Assembly (NCBI RefSeq): GCF_000234665.1
Contig: NC_018315.1
Span: forward strand, 62,001-126,000
Direction: 5' to 3'
Length of the DNA: 64,000 nt
Source: Leishmania mexicana MHOM/GT/2001/U1103
Taxonomy: Eukaryota; Euglenozoa; Kinetoplastea; Trypanosomatida; Trypanosomatidae
Part shown: piece after piece, positions 9,345 through 18,965 of the stretch
How the letters are laid out: each line of letters starts with the position of its first letter
Position numbering within the stretch: position 1 is the first letter of the stretch
The notes under the pieces: generated by a model
Told to the model about the DNA's origin: nothing
The model's database searches: none
Seen by the model: only the letters and a program-made list of their open reading frames with translations
Program-made: the position numbers and the translations under genes

Positions 9345-11129
9345 ATGATGCGTCTTTCTCGGCTTGGCGTCACGGCCGCCGCCACCGCGTCGTCGTCGTC
9401 CGCGCTGCTTCAGCAGTTCCGCGGCGTGCGCTACGCCAACATCCAGGAGACTCTGAAGCCCATCCCTGGTCAAACTGCAGGCCAAATTTCCATCTTGAAC
9501 GAGATATGCTGCAACCCGGATGCGGAGGAGGAGCGACGCAAGCCCATCTTCCGTGCTGAGGTGATGCCAGATGCGGCTGCCGCGGCGGAGGAGGACAACT
9601 ACCTACACACGATGCACAAGTGGGGCTACGACTCGCTGACGCTCTTCAAGAAGACGAACGAAGACCCTGGTCCGTGGTGGAACGCCAACGCCAGCACGCT
9701 GGCGTCTAACTGGTCGCAGGTTGGCGATTACGCGAATGCCGGCATGTGGTCGGGTGTGTGGCGCTACACGTACGGCATCGGCGAGTATAATCTGCGCCCT
9801 TACGAGCTGCGTGGACGTGCGTGGGGACGCAAGGACCCCAAGACCGGGGCCATCATGATCCGCTACGGCAAGCGCAGCACCAGCAAGCCGGTGCAGAGGT
9901 TCTGCTTCCCACACACAAAGGAGCACGAGCAGCATCACCGTATCAAAAACCCGGCAAACAAGGACGTGACGGAGATCTCAGCCCTGCACGGCAAGCGCGT
10001 TCTGCGCGAGCTGCAGTACCACCTCGGTCAAGGCCTGCGCTTCTACCTGGTAGACGGCGTCTTTGGGAGCGACCCAGGCACCGCCACCCCGTACCGCATC
10101 ATCACGGACAACCCGACCCATGCCTACTTCGCGTCCATGGCAGCGATTCGCACCTTCAACTACGTGGCGCGGCAGGAGGTGACGCTTGTGAAGCGACTGT
10201 CGCAGTCGCCGATCGACGAGTGGGGGTGGCGCCGCCCCGGTGTGCTTATCTACCACGCCCCCTCCTACGACTTTGAGAGCCCGCGCATCGTTGAGGAGTT
10301 CGGGGGGCCGAGACCGAAGGACATGGGCCTCAGTCACAACCGCTTCATCGCGACGGAGCCTTACAGCATCCCCATGAAGTGCGCCATGGGCGGCGAGCCC
10401 AGCTGCGACGCACTCCTCGACAGCACAGCGATGCTGTGCGGTCGCTGGGGCTTCTACGCCGACGAGAAAGGCTACCTCACCATCCCTGGCGAGTCGATCA
10501 TGTCGAAGGATGGGCGCTCGCTGACGCTGGTGATCACCGGCGACGAGGCCGACGCGGACGCTCTGCGCACGTCGCCGCAGCTCTACGGTAGCCGGCATCA
10601 CCGCATCGCCAACGGCGTTGTATCCCGCGCGTGGGATGTCGTCTCGATGCCGGTGCGCGCCGCTGGCGCAAAGTTGCTGCCTACCGACATTGTGGAGCAG
10701 GACCTCCAGCGAGTGCAGCACAGCTTGCCAACGCGCATAGGCCTCCCGCATACCCTCTCACACCGCCACCACGGCCGCCGCCACGTCAGCGAGTACGGCT
10801 TCAAGTGGCCACACAACTACACGGAAGATGTTGTCACGAAGGCCTACGCCGGCGGCCATCTGTTCAAGGCGCCGAAGACCGACAAGCTCGCCGGCCATCA
10901 GCCGCGTCCTTCGAGGTTTTTGATGAAGGACGTCGATGTGGTGGTCATTGGCGAGGGAAGCGACGCCGCCGCGGCTGTCGTAAGCACGCTCAAGGACCGC
11001 GGCATGCTGTACGCCGAAGAGGCGCCGCTGATGGAGGCGATGGCGGCGGCACTGAAAATGGCAAAGAGTGTAAAAGTGGTGCCTTGTGCAAGCTCAAAGG
11101 CCCTGCTGGGGAAGCTGGCGCACGCGTAG
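9345..11129 (+). CDS. Probable mitochondrial PEPCK-like protein without an intact P-loop
   Basis: The protein has 594 residues. The N-terminus (MMRLSRLGVTAAATASSSSA) is Arg/Ser/Ala-rich with no acidic residues, typical of a mitochondrial presequence. The middle resembles ATP-type phosphoenolpyruvate carboxykinase: FYLVDGVFGSDP at residues 233-244 matches the VVDAFCGANP block, and RIITDNPTHAYFASM from 251 matches the RFITE-AWQAHF block. A GLS-NRFIATE segment and a run of similar length then lead to LVITGDEADADALRTSP near residues 395-412, where PEPCK has GLSGTGKTTL. The P-loop Gly and Lys are not kept; by eye the Lys aligns with A404. If the homology is right, it cannot bind nucleotide as PEPCK does and is a pseudoenzyme, perhaps a structural part of a mitochondrial complex. 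An ATG at 9348 is an equivalent start. Confidence 0.8.
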   Translation: MMRLSRLGVTAAATASSSSALLQQFRGVRYANIQETLKPIPGQTAGQISILNEICCNPDAEEERRKPIFRAEVMPDAAAAAEEDNYLHTMHKWGYDSLTLFKKTNEDPGPWWNANASTLASNWSQVGDYANAGMWSGVWRYTYGIGEYNLRPYELRGRAWGRKDPKTGAIMIRYGKRSTSKPVQRFCFPHTKEHEQHHRIKNPANKDVTEISALHGKRVLRELQYHLGQGLRFYLVDGVFGSDPGTATPYRIITDNPTHAYFASMAAIRTFNYVARQEVTLVKRLSQSPIDEWGWRRPGVLIYHAPSYDFESPRIVEEFGGPRPKDMGLSHNRFIATEPYSIPMKCAMGGEPSCDALLDSTAMLCGRWGFYADEKGYLTIPGESIMSKDGRSLTLVITGDEADADALRTSPQLYGSRHHRIANGVVSRAWDVVSMPVRAAGAKLLPTDIVEQDLQRVQHSLPTRIGLPHTLSHRHHGRRHVSEYGFKWPHNYTEDVVTKAYAGGHLFKAPKTDKLAGHQPRPSRFLMKDVDVVVIGEGSDAAAAVVSTLKDRGMLYAEEAPLMEAMAAALKMAKSVKVVPCASSKALLGKLAHA

Positions 11130-11824
11130 CGGTACGTGCAGCACCGCCTCCCCCGCTCCCCCTCCTCCCAGCCTCCCTTCCCTTATCGGAGAAGACGGAA
11201 GGCGGGAGGTGGGTCAAGTGAGCTCCAGCACCGTCTTGCGTGCTCGCTGATGCACCCCCCCCACGCACACACAGACACGCATACGGAGGAGGAGCTGGGG
11301 CTCGCACATGGAAGCCGTCGTTTGACAGCCGTCTGTGCATGTGTGCACATCATGCCGCGTGCGGGACGCTTCCCTTTCCTTTGCTCTCTTCTTTTATCGG
11401 ATTTTTCTGCACATGTGTATCCGCCAACTCGAATTTCCCACGTTGCCCATGGACGTGCACCACAGCCCCCAGGCGCGCACGCCCACGCCAGCACTGTCGC
11501 ACCCACGCTCACTGCGCGGCGTCAGTGGCTTCGTGCAGGCCGGTGACGAGAGTACTGGAAATAGTCACCTCCAACGCTCCTCAAGAGTGCCAAACAGCAA
11601 CGGAGGCATCGAAACAGTCTACCCAGAACGGTGATGGTGCTGCAGTGTGTGGCGCCCCGCACTCACCGCCGAAGATATGTTTCCCCGTGATACCGTGTAC
11701 GCGTCTCTCTACACATCCTTCGCCTTCTTACCCCGTCACGGCGTCCACACACACACACACGCACACATATATATGGCCGGCTTCCGTAACCGCCTATCCA
11801 TAGAGCCCCCACCACCCCCACCCC
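11130..11824. other. Intergenic/UTR region
   Basis: About 0.7 kb with CT-rich blocks (11149-11176 and 11369-11395), a CA run at 11747-11764 and a short ATATATAT stretch at 11767-11774. Processing signals for the reductase-like gene probably lie in 11700-11803. No gene was seen. Confidence 0.55.
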
Positions 11825-13105
11825 ATGCCGCCAAAGCCGTGGGAGCAGCAGCTGACGGGGAGCAGCAGGTCGCACCGGCGACCTGCACCGGGGGAAGAGG
11901 GCAGTACGTTTTCGGACTCTGAGTACCACCATCAAACGCGCGGCGGACACGACGGGGCGACCGGCTCGTCACGTTCACGGCAGGCCGGCGAGCAGCGACG
12001 CGGTCCTGCTACATCGCCACGGCGGTGGTCCTTCACCTTGCAAGACATCCCGGGAGCCGTTCAAGGCATGTTGAACGACGTGAATAAGGGCTACGTGACC
12101 CGCGTGGCAGCCGTGGTTGCCATGGCGTTTGGTATGAGCTACGCGGTGTACAAGCTCGTGTTGCAGCCCACGCAACAACGTCGGCCGCTGGCGAAGCGGT
12201 GGAGCTGGTGTGCACCGCCGGTGCCGATCACCCTGGTGGAGAAGAACAGGGAGAAGGGCAGTAACATGTTTGTGTACCGCTTCGCTTTGCCGAACAGCTA
12301 CGACTACGCAGGTTATGAGCCGGTCAGCTCTGTTCGGATGATGAGCGGGAACGTGCGCGAGCTCTCCTCGCTCTCCCGGTGGTACACCCCGATCAGCCAC
12401 CCCGACGAACGCGGCTTCATCGAGTTCGCGATCAAGGACTGTGACCCCGGCCGCATGTCTGCTCGCCTGCGCTACCTTGAGCCGGGCGACATCGTTTATC
12501 TCGGACGATGGATGCGGGAGTTCCCATACCAGCCGAACACCTTCAAGGAGCTCGGCGTAGTGTGCACCACTTCCGGCGCCTCCGTGGCGCTGCAGCTCAT
12601 GAACATCATGGACAAGAACAAGGCCGATGACACCAAGCTCAGTCTCCTCTACTGCCACCACACCGCCACCGACATTCCGTTCAAGGATACCTTCTTCAAG
12701 GCGTATGCAGAGCGCAACGAGAGCCGTATTCGGGTCTCGTACAACGTGTTGGCCGGTGGGCGGCAAAGGAGGAGCGCCGCGCCGATCGCGCAGAACATGT
12801 ACGTTGGTAACATCGACCCTGAAACAATTGCGGCAGCGCTGCCGCCGCCGGTGCGCGTTTCGGAGGCCGGCGCCGGCGTCGGCAGTGGCACGGCGTCGCA
12901 GCTCGCGACGTACCGCCCTCAGCTGCTCATCTGTGGGCCGCAGTCGATGCTGGCGTTTTTGTGTGGTCGCGTCAGCTCCTTCGGAAACTACGGCTATTGG
13001 CAGGGGCCCTTCTATCGCTACTCCGGCTTCCTCAAAGACATGGGCTACACCCGCTCTCAAGTGTACAAGTTCGGTGTTTCGACGCACTTCCTCGCAGATC
13101 ATTGA
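11825..13105 (+). CDS. Membrane-anchored NADH-cytochrome b5 reductase-like protein with degenerate motifs
   Basis: The protein has 426 residues: a polar N-terminal stretch of about 90, one transmembrane helix (RVAAVVAMAFGMSYAVYKLV, about 93-113), then a domain laid out like ferredoxin-reductase-type b5 reductases. R185-W-Y-T-P-I-S191 matches the FAD-binding RxYTxxS motif. CGPQSML near residue 379 matches the CGPPxM nucleotide motif. The C-terminus ends in an LKDMGYTRSQVYKF-type segment as in the family. The NAD(P)-binding GGTGITP motif is replaced by TTSGAS, and the block between the two lobes is altered. FAD binding is plausible, but normal NADH use is doubtful. The protein is longer than typical reductases (about 300 residues) because of its N-terminal extension and an Ala/Pro/Gly-rich loop before CGPQ. 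Confidence 0.8.
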   Translation: MPPKPWEQQLTGSSRSHRRPAPGEEGSTFSDSEYHHQTRGGHDGATGSSRSRQAGEQRRGPATSPRRWSFTLQDIPGAVQGMLNDVNKGYVTRVAAVVAMAFGMSYAVYKLVLQPTQQRRPLAKRWSWCAPPVPITLVEKNREKGSNMFVYRFALPNSYDYAGYEPVSSVRMMSGNVRELSSLSRWYTPISHPDERGFIEFAIKDCDPGRMSARLRYLEPGDIVYLGRWMREFPYQPNTFKELGVVCTTSGASVALQLMNIMDKNKADDTKLSLLYCHHTATDIPFKDTFFKAYAERNESRIRVSYNVLAGGRQRRSAAPIAQNMYVGNIDPETIAAALPPPVRVSEAGAGVGSGTASQLATYRPQLLICGPQSMLAFLCGRVSSFGNYGYWQGPFYRYSGFLKDMGYTRSQVYKFGVSTHFLADH

Positions 13106-13977
13106 CGCGGATGTGCATGTGTGCACGATGATCGCGTCAGGACAAGGGCACGCACAACACTGCTGACGGCACACCATCAGGAAGGGGACGTGGGCGAGTC
13201 ACAGCTCAGCTCTTTCTATCTGGAAGACACAGTGGCGCGGCATCGCTGCTGGTTGGTTGGTTGGCTGGCTGCATCTGAGAAGGCTCTGCTCGGGAGAACA
13301 ATGGTGGTGGTGGTGGTGTCGGCTCACCCTCAGTGCGATGGTTCACAGCTCGCCTGAGCTGCTCTGCGCGTGGGTGTGTGTGTGTGTGGTGCAGACCACC
13401 AAGACCAGAAGAGGCGAAGAGGCCGAGCACGGAGGTTATCAGAGGAAAAGGCGGCAGCGAAGTCGCCCGGACCCCTCTAGCGTTGACATATGCATGTAGG
13501 TGTGTGATGGTCTTCACTGGAAGGTCCGATGGCCATGACGCACCGGAGTACAGCACACCACGATCCTCACAAGCACAGACACACACACACACACAGCCGC
13601 GTGTCAGCTCTTTCATCTTTGGTCGATGCGTCAGTGTACACCATGCATCAGCGGAAGGAGCGCTCGCGCACTCATGTGTGTGCGTGGCTGTGCGTCGAAG
13701 GTGCATCAGCCTTCTCTCTGATGCCCTAAAATGAAACGATGGTCTATCCTTCACTGGTATCCGCTTTGTTTTTCGCTCGCCTCGGACGCTGACGGCTGGC
13801 AGCTTGCTCCGGCTTGCCTCTTCTTCCCCCTTGCGCCAGCGAGTGCACGTGCGGCCGCCCTCGCAGAGGAAGTTGGGCACGCGCGAGTCCGCCATTGTAC
13901 CCGACATTCTACGGATGCCACTCCATACCGATTCCTCTCCCACACGATAGAAACTCTGTTGGATCGGAGTATTCCGT

Positions 13978-14418
13978 ATGCGGCTGGTGCTCTTGACGGC
14001 ACAGACCGTGGCTCCGCTTCCGCTGAACCCCGATGAGCTGACTGTGGATGGTTCAATCATCATAATGCTGCGGAAGGGTGTGCGGGTGTCGGAGGAGTGC
14101 GCCCGCGCCCGCTGCCGGGAGAAGGAGCGGATACTGGCATGGACCTCTGCTGAGCACTCGAACCTTGTCCAAGTCTTCAGAACCAACGCGTATTGGCCGG
14201 GCTCGTACACGATGCAGACTCTCGTCGTCGTCGTCTCGACGATCTACGGCGTCGCACTCAACGGGCCGCGACATGACGTCACCAGCGAGCCGCGACACTG
14301 CGCTGGGCTCGAAGAAGGACCTTCGGCTGCCTCCTCACTCAGGCGCGGCTCTCACGAGTGCTCAGCTTCTGCAGCGCACGCTCTCGGGACGAGCGGACGA
14401 TGGGCCCCGTGGCTCTGA
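13978..14418 (+). CDS. Possible small hypothetical protein
   Basis: This 146-codon frame begins with ATG, 28 nt after a pyrimidine-rich stretch ending in AG (13931-13950). Its first 100 codons prefer G or C in the third position and avoid simple repeats (for example MRLVLLTAQTVAPLPLNPDE). The last 40 residues are Ser/Ala-rich and look less constrained. I recognise no family. It could be a real short protein, the remnant of a gene or retroelement, or a chance frame. Confidence 0.25.
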   Translation: MRLVLLTAQTVAPLPLNPDELTVDGSIIIMLRKGVRVSEECARARCREKERILAWTSAEHSNLVQVFRTNAYWPGSYTMQTLVVVVSTIYGVALNGPRHDVTSEPRHCAGLEEGPSAASSLRRGSHECSASAAHALGTSGRWAPWL

Positions 14419-15017
14419 TGTGTTTAACCGCGAGCCGCAGCATGAGACGGAGAGGCAAGGTAGGAAGGGAGCACGCACTCGCAGAGCAGCGGGAAATCGG
14501 GGTGCCGCCACGGGCACGCGATTGGGAACACGGTCCCGCCGACTGTCTGGGTGCGCCGCGCATGGGAGGCGCCTTTTCTTGTCTACTGGAGCTGTGGCTC
14601 ACTTTCATGTGGATGGTGTTTCTGTCATCGCTGCCCTCCGCAAGGGCTACGCACACATTCATGTGATCAACGCGGAACTTCATGGCTGCATGCCCCCCCC
14701 TGCCATACGTGATCTACGGCCCGTTACACACAATCCGGCGAAAACTCCGCCGACGGACCGAGCCGCGATCCCGTGTGCCAAGCTCGACAGGGCACAACGG
14801 GCGGCACGGTGAAGTGCGACAGGAAGCTGGAAGGGCAGGCATATGCGCCTATGTATCTTCTTGCATGAAAACACACACTCTGCGCGTGCCGTTGTGGCAC
14901 TCGGTGTGTGAACGGCACGACCGCACCCAGCACCCCCGTCGAAATCGAGTCCACTGAGGCGGATATGCCGACACGTCCCAATGGCGTCCGTGTAACGCTC
15001 CACCACCACCACCACCA

Positions 15018-15047
15018 CCTCTCTCCCTCTCCGCCGGCTCCGAAAAG
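15018..15047 (+). promoter_or_regulatory. Candidate spliced-leader acceptor for the type II membrane protein
   Basis: A CT tract follows a CAC repeat, and the AG at 15046-15047 is the first after it. The 5' UTR would be about 127 nt. Confidence 0.35.
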
Positions 15048-15173
15048 GAGGTGTGCACATGCAGACATCCACCTCAAACTTAGTCCAACTGCGTGCGTGC
15101 GTGTGTGTGTGTGCGTGTGTCACTGCCTCATCATCATCGACCACGCAACACTCGTCGCAGCAGGCGGTCACGT

Positions 15174-18104
15174 ATGCCCATGTACTCTGACGAGGATGCC
15201 GCGGAGACGGTGCGGATGGAGTCATCCAATGCCGATGCTTGGCGAGAGGGAAACTCTTGTGCGGTGCCGCATTCCTCCAAAATCCGCGGGCGAACCTCAC
15301 AGGCCGCTGCACCCAGCGTCAACAAAGGCGCAACATCTACGCTGCACCAACGGCGCGGCCGCGTGATGGGGCGCCGCTACTGGAGCATCTGCGTGGCGCT
15401 GGTGTTGATGACGCTCTTCCTCAGTGAGCTTCTACTAGCGCGGTGGGTGTTGAGGCCCGTTGCGCCAACAGCCTCTGTTGGCCATGCGGGAGCAAGCCAA
15501 AGGAAGGCTGGGCAGCGAGCGGTGACGTCGTCAACGACGCGGCCACCGGCGTCCACTGAGGCTGCGGTGGACAGCAGGAATAACGATGCTGCGGCGACGG
15601 CAGCCAGCAAAAGAGCTGGCATCGGCGAAGAGCTGCTGCCACCCACGACGCTGGTGCCTTGGGTCAATGCCTCTCCGCCCGTGGCCTCACCTGACGTGGC
15701 GTCATCAGTGCACAGGGCGGCATCGGCACCCCTGCACGAGCAGGTGACCGACACAAACCGTTCAGCCGTCACTGAAGGCAATGCCGCACAAACGGCAACC
15801 AACGCAGAGACTCTGAATACACTAGTCGAAGAGTTGCTGACCTCATCGGCCCACACGAGTGCCACCACCGGAAATCCGTTGTCGTCGTCGCAGCACCAGC
15901 ACCAGCACCAGCAGCCGACCTCTGTAACGCATGTGTCACCACCACAACCGCCGAAACAGCAAGATGAGGAGGACATGCGTGATAGCCCTGTTCCCCCTCC
16001 GCGTCCTGCGCCGTGGGCGAAAGGCGGTGGCAGTGTTCGCCTGCGTCACATGTTCTCCATTCTCACCGTTCTGGCAGGTGCGCCCTTGACGACGCCGAGC
16101 GTCGCGGGAGATGCCACCAGCCGCATCCAGGACAAGGAAGTGCGACTGCTGAAGAGGGCCGCCATGGGCCTCTACCGGTCGGGCATGGCACAGCACGCCA
16201 GCTTCCACGAGTGGCTCCTTGTTCACAACAAAGTGCTCGAGCTAGGGGCGCAGAAGAGTGAAGAGGCCACAGTGCGGGAGTGGTGGCGCGTAGCACGCAG
16301 CGAGCAGGAGGCAGCAGCGGCCCCCTCTCTGAGGGGGCTAACCTCTGCCTCGACATATCTGCCGCATGTGCGCGTGGCGGGGCTGCCACACACATCACTG
16401 GCCAGTCCTCTCACGACGAAGTTGGCGTTTGCGCTCTTGCACGGCGTCCGGCTTGTCGTGACGGAGTACATCGTTCTTCACGACCTGCAGTGGACCTTGA
16501 CGGGGGCGAGCGGGCTTGTCTTCGGTGGCGCAGCAGACGCGGCGGGTGCTGCGTTCATCGGACGCGCCAACTCGGCTAACACCAACGCGTCGCCGCCCTC
16601 TTCGAGTGGCAACGTTGTCCAGAGAGAAATCACGCTGGCTCTTCAGACGCTATCGAAGAACGACTGCCCAGATCTGCCAACGATTGTGGTGGACCAGGAG
16701 CGTAGCGGCGCCACAGAGGACGTGCATGCATACCGCCTGCAGGTGTACGCGTCGCAGGAATGGCGCCAGCCGGAGCGCGAGGCGGAGCTGCAATCAAAGC
16801 TGATCGCCTACGTGCAGAAGATTCGGTCTCCAACTACAGCATCCCCTTCCGTGGTGGCTTCGGTCCACAAACCCATGTCAGACGCCCTCATCTCAAGCGC
16901 CGCCACCGCTGGTGCTGAGGCGACTGCAGCGAGCGAGGTGCCGGTGCAGAATGGGCTGCCCATTGTAGCGTACAGCGCATCCGCTCACTTTCACTGCCAA
17001 CACGCGCCCCTCTACGGCACCCGCATACTGGCTCCGCTATGGCTCCGCCCCTCTCGCCACAAACCCAAAGCACTGTCCCACAGCACTCGCTATGGGGCAC
17101 CAGGAAGAAACGCCTCCACCCCCTCTCCACCCCTCACGACTCTCTGCGAAGCGCTCGTCAGCAGCCAGCTGGGGCTTGGTGATGCTTACGCCGTTCAAGG
17201 GAGCACCTTCCACCGCGTCTTCTGCCAGGAGTGGCTGCAGTTCGCGCTGCTTCCGAGCCCCAAGACACCGATACGTGGCAACACCAAGCTGGACGCAGCA
17301 TCCGAAGCCGAGGTGGCCAGCCTCATGGCCACCCTGCGCAAGTCCCAGCCGCAGCGCGAGAGCGACGTCGATGTGCAGCGGATGGACATGGCGCAAAGAC
17401 TCGGCGACGGGTTGTGCACGGTGGAGTGGGTGGCACACCTGAAGGCAGCACAGCTGCACTACCGCGAGATGGCTGAGCGGAAGCGCTGGCGTGCCGATAA
17501 TCTGACGCGCTCAACAACCACCACGGCCACAAGCGATATAGCCGGACTTGCCGCCCATTCACCCGCCTCTCCTGTGGCGCCAGCAGCCGTGCCGCGGCTC
17601 TCCCTCTCTAACGCAGCTGGGTGGTCGCCGTACTTGAACCAGTACGCGACGCTTCTCTTCTCCGAAGACACGGGGCAGCTCTCGCGAGTGGCCGGCACAT
17701 ATCTCGCGTTTCTCCCGAACGTCCACTACGCCCTCCAGCACATCCGGCGCACGGTGGAAGACAAGCTTGCCTCTGTATCTCTCAAGTACGCGGTAGAACG
17801 GACACGGCGCTTCACCTCCGTGAAGCAACCAACCGACCGAGAAGTTGTCTGCCTTCCCTCCCACCTCTCCCGCGTGCACCGGCACGCTGCCATGTACAAC
17901 ACGCAGTGGTTCCTGAGTTATCTAGGCTTGCGGTGCGTGCAGCACAAGAGCTCCTGCCTCGGCGGCCTCTTCGAGTCGGAGGAGCGCACCCTCCAGAACA
18001 TGGACCGCTACCTCTCGACCACTGGCAAGTGGAGTCGCGGCGAGTTCCGCGTGTGCATGTCGGCTGGCGTGTACGTCTCAGACCCCTTGGATGAGATGCT
18101 GTGA
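15174..18104 (+). CDS. Hypothetical type II membrane protein
   Basis: The protein has 976 residues and I do not recognise the family. A short basic cytosolic tail precedes a single hydrophobic helix (WSICVALVLMTLFLSELLLA, about residues 70-91), the topology of Golgi-resident type II proteins such as glycosyltransferases. Residues 95-300 are Ser/Thr/Ala/Pro-rich, like a stem. The rest is better ordered, with conserved-looking blocks around HVRVAGLPHTSLASPLTTKL and, near the C-terminus, VCLPSHLSRVHRHAAMYNTQ, plus several Cys residues that could form disulfides. No DXD-containing catalytic block stood out, so a transferase role is only a guess from topology. The start is the first ATG in frame; a second ATG is two codons later. 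Confidence 0.8.
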   Translation: MPMYSDEDAAETVRMESSNADAWREGNSCAVPHSSKIRGRTSQAAAPSVNKGATSTLHQRRGRVMGRRYWSICVALVLMTLFLSELLLARWVLRPVAPTASVGHAGASQRKAGQRAVTSSTTRPPASTEAAVDSRNNDAAATAASKRAGIGEELLPPTTLVPWVNASPPVASPDVASSVHRAASAPLHEQVTDTNRSAVTEGNAAQTATNAETLNTLVEELLTSSAHTSATTGNPLSSSQHQHQHQQPTSVTHVSPPQPPKQQDEEDMRDSPVPPPRPAPWAKGGGSVRLRHMFSILTVLAGAPLTTPSVAGDATSRIQDKEVRLLKRAAMGLYRSGMAQHASFHEWLLVHNKVLELGAQKSEEATVREWWRVARSEQEAAAAPSLRGLTSASTYLPHVRVAGLPHTSLASPLTTKLAFALLHGVRLVVTEYIVLHDLQWTLTGASGLVFGGAADAAGAAFIGRANSANTNASPPSSSGNVVQREITLALQTLSKNDCPDLPTIVVDQERSGATEDVHAYRLQVYASQEWRQPEREAELQSKLIAYVQKIRSPTTASPSVVASVHKPMSDALISSAATAGAEATAASEVPVQNGLPIVAYSASAHFHCQHAPLYGTRILAPLWLRPSRHKPKALSHSTRYGAPGRNASTPSPPLTTLCEALVSSQLGLGDAYAVQGSTFHRVFCQEWLQFALLPSPKTPIRGNTKLDAASEAEVASLMATLRKSQPQRESDVDVQRMDMAQRLGDGLCTVEWVAHLKAAQLHYREMAERKRWRADNLTRSTTTTATSDIAGLAAHSPASPVAPAAVPRLSLSNAAGWSPYLNQYATLLFSEDTGQLSRVAGTYLAFLPNVHYALQHIRRTVEDKLASVSLKYAVERTRRFTSVKQPTDREVVCLPSHLSRVHRHAAMYNTQWFLSYLGLRCVQHKSSCLGGLFESEERTLQNMDRYLSTTGKWSRGEFRVCMSAGVYVSDPLDEML

Positions 18105-18965
18105 TACCGTGCGGCGAACAGGCAGTCGTGCCCGCTGTATGCCTATTCTGGAGCGGGAGGGTTCTCTGCGTGCCAACTGCCCATCCATCCGCAGCGCGCT
18201 GTGCATGTGTGTAGAGGCGTGAGGGATGAACGTGGGAGAGCGCAGGCCCAAGCAAGAAACATAACGAGATCCATCAGCTGTGCGCCGTCGGAGGTGCAGA
18301 CGTGCGCGAACGCGTGCAAGCAGCATCAGCCCTAGGATTCTACCGTCTCTGTGTCTGTGCCCGTGTCTCTCGCCCATTTCGCAGACAAGCAGGCACGCGC
18401 ACTATGCACGCAAGCGCGGCATCACCGCTATGCTCTCCCACCCCTCCCACCTCGTCCACCACCACCACCCCCACCTGTGCTCTCCCTATTCCCGCTTTGT
18501 GTGTTTTCTCCTGGCACAGGTCTCGGCTGTCTCGCCACACAATCACCGCCGCAGCCGCAGCCGTTGTGTAACGGAGGAGTCGTGCAGCCGAAAGCGCGCT
18601 GGTGGAGGGGGCCGGATCGTGTGTCCGTCCTTCGTTGTTGATTTTCGCTTCGCTTTTCGTGTGTCGCTCTCACTCCACCACCACTACCGCCACCCCCCCC
18701 CCTCTCGGCCGTGAAGCCGCCACCGTGTGTTGGCGACGGCCCTGATATAAGGCGTGCGTGGGTGTGAGGTAGACGCACGCGCCCCTCCCCCTCGACGCCC
18801 TCCTACGTTTTATAGAAGTGGCGCACCGAACATACACATAGAAGCTTGAACTCCCGCCTGCTCAGTGACTCTCGCTGGTGCACAGGCACACATACACTCA
18901 TACACAGCCCTGCACGCGCGTACTTGTGGTCTTCGTCTACCCCAGACTCTGCGAGCCGTAGGTCA
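18105..18965. other. Intergenic/UTR region
   Basis: About 0.86 kb, with CT-rich tracts at 18431-18490, a CAC/C-run at 18673-18705 and the acceptor candidate below. No gene was seen. Confidence 0.6.
18780..18815 (+). promoter_or_regulatory. Candidate spliced-leader acceptor
   Basis: A C/T-rich tract (18780-18810) is followed by TATAG with the AG at 18814-18815, giving a 5' UTR of about 151 nt for the gene at 18966. Confidence 0.4.

Larger units (their letters stand above)
13106..15173. other. Intergenic/UTR region, with one candidate small ORF
   Basis: About 2.1 kb between the reductase-like gene and the type II membrane protein. It has TGG-rich sequence (13297-13320), a TG run at 13373-13391, a CA run at 13578-13595 and a CAC repeat at 15000-15020. 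From 13950 to 14820 the codon statistics look more coding-like than elsewhere; see the candidate ORF at 13978. Confidence 0.5.

Noticed and set aside
11975..13177. 400-codon antisense frame over the reductase-like gene
   Set aside because: It mirrors a gene with clear motifs on the + strand and has no domain.
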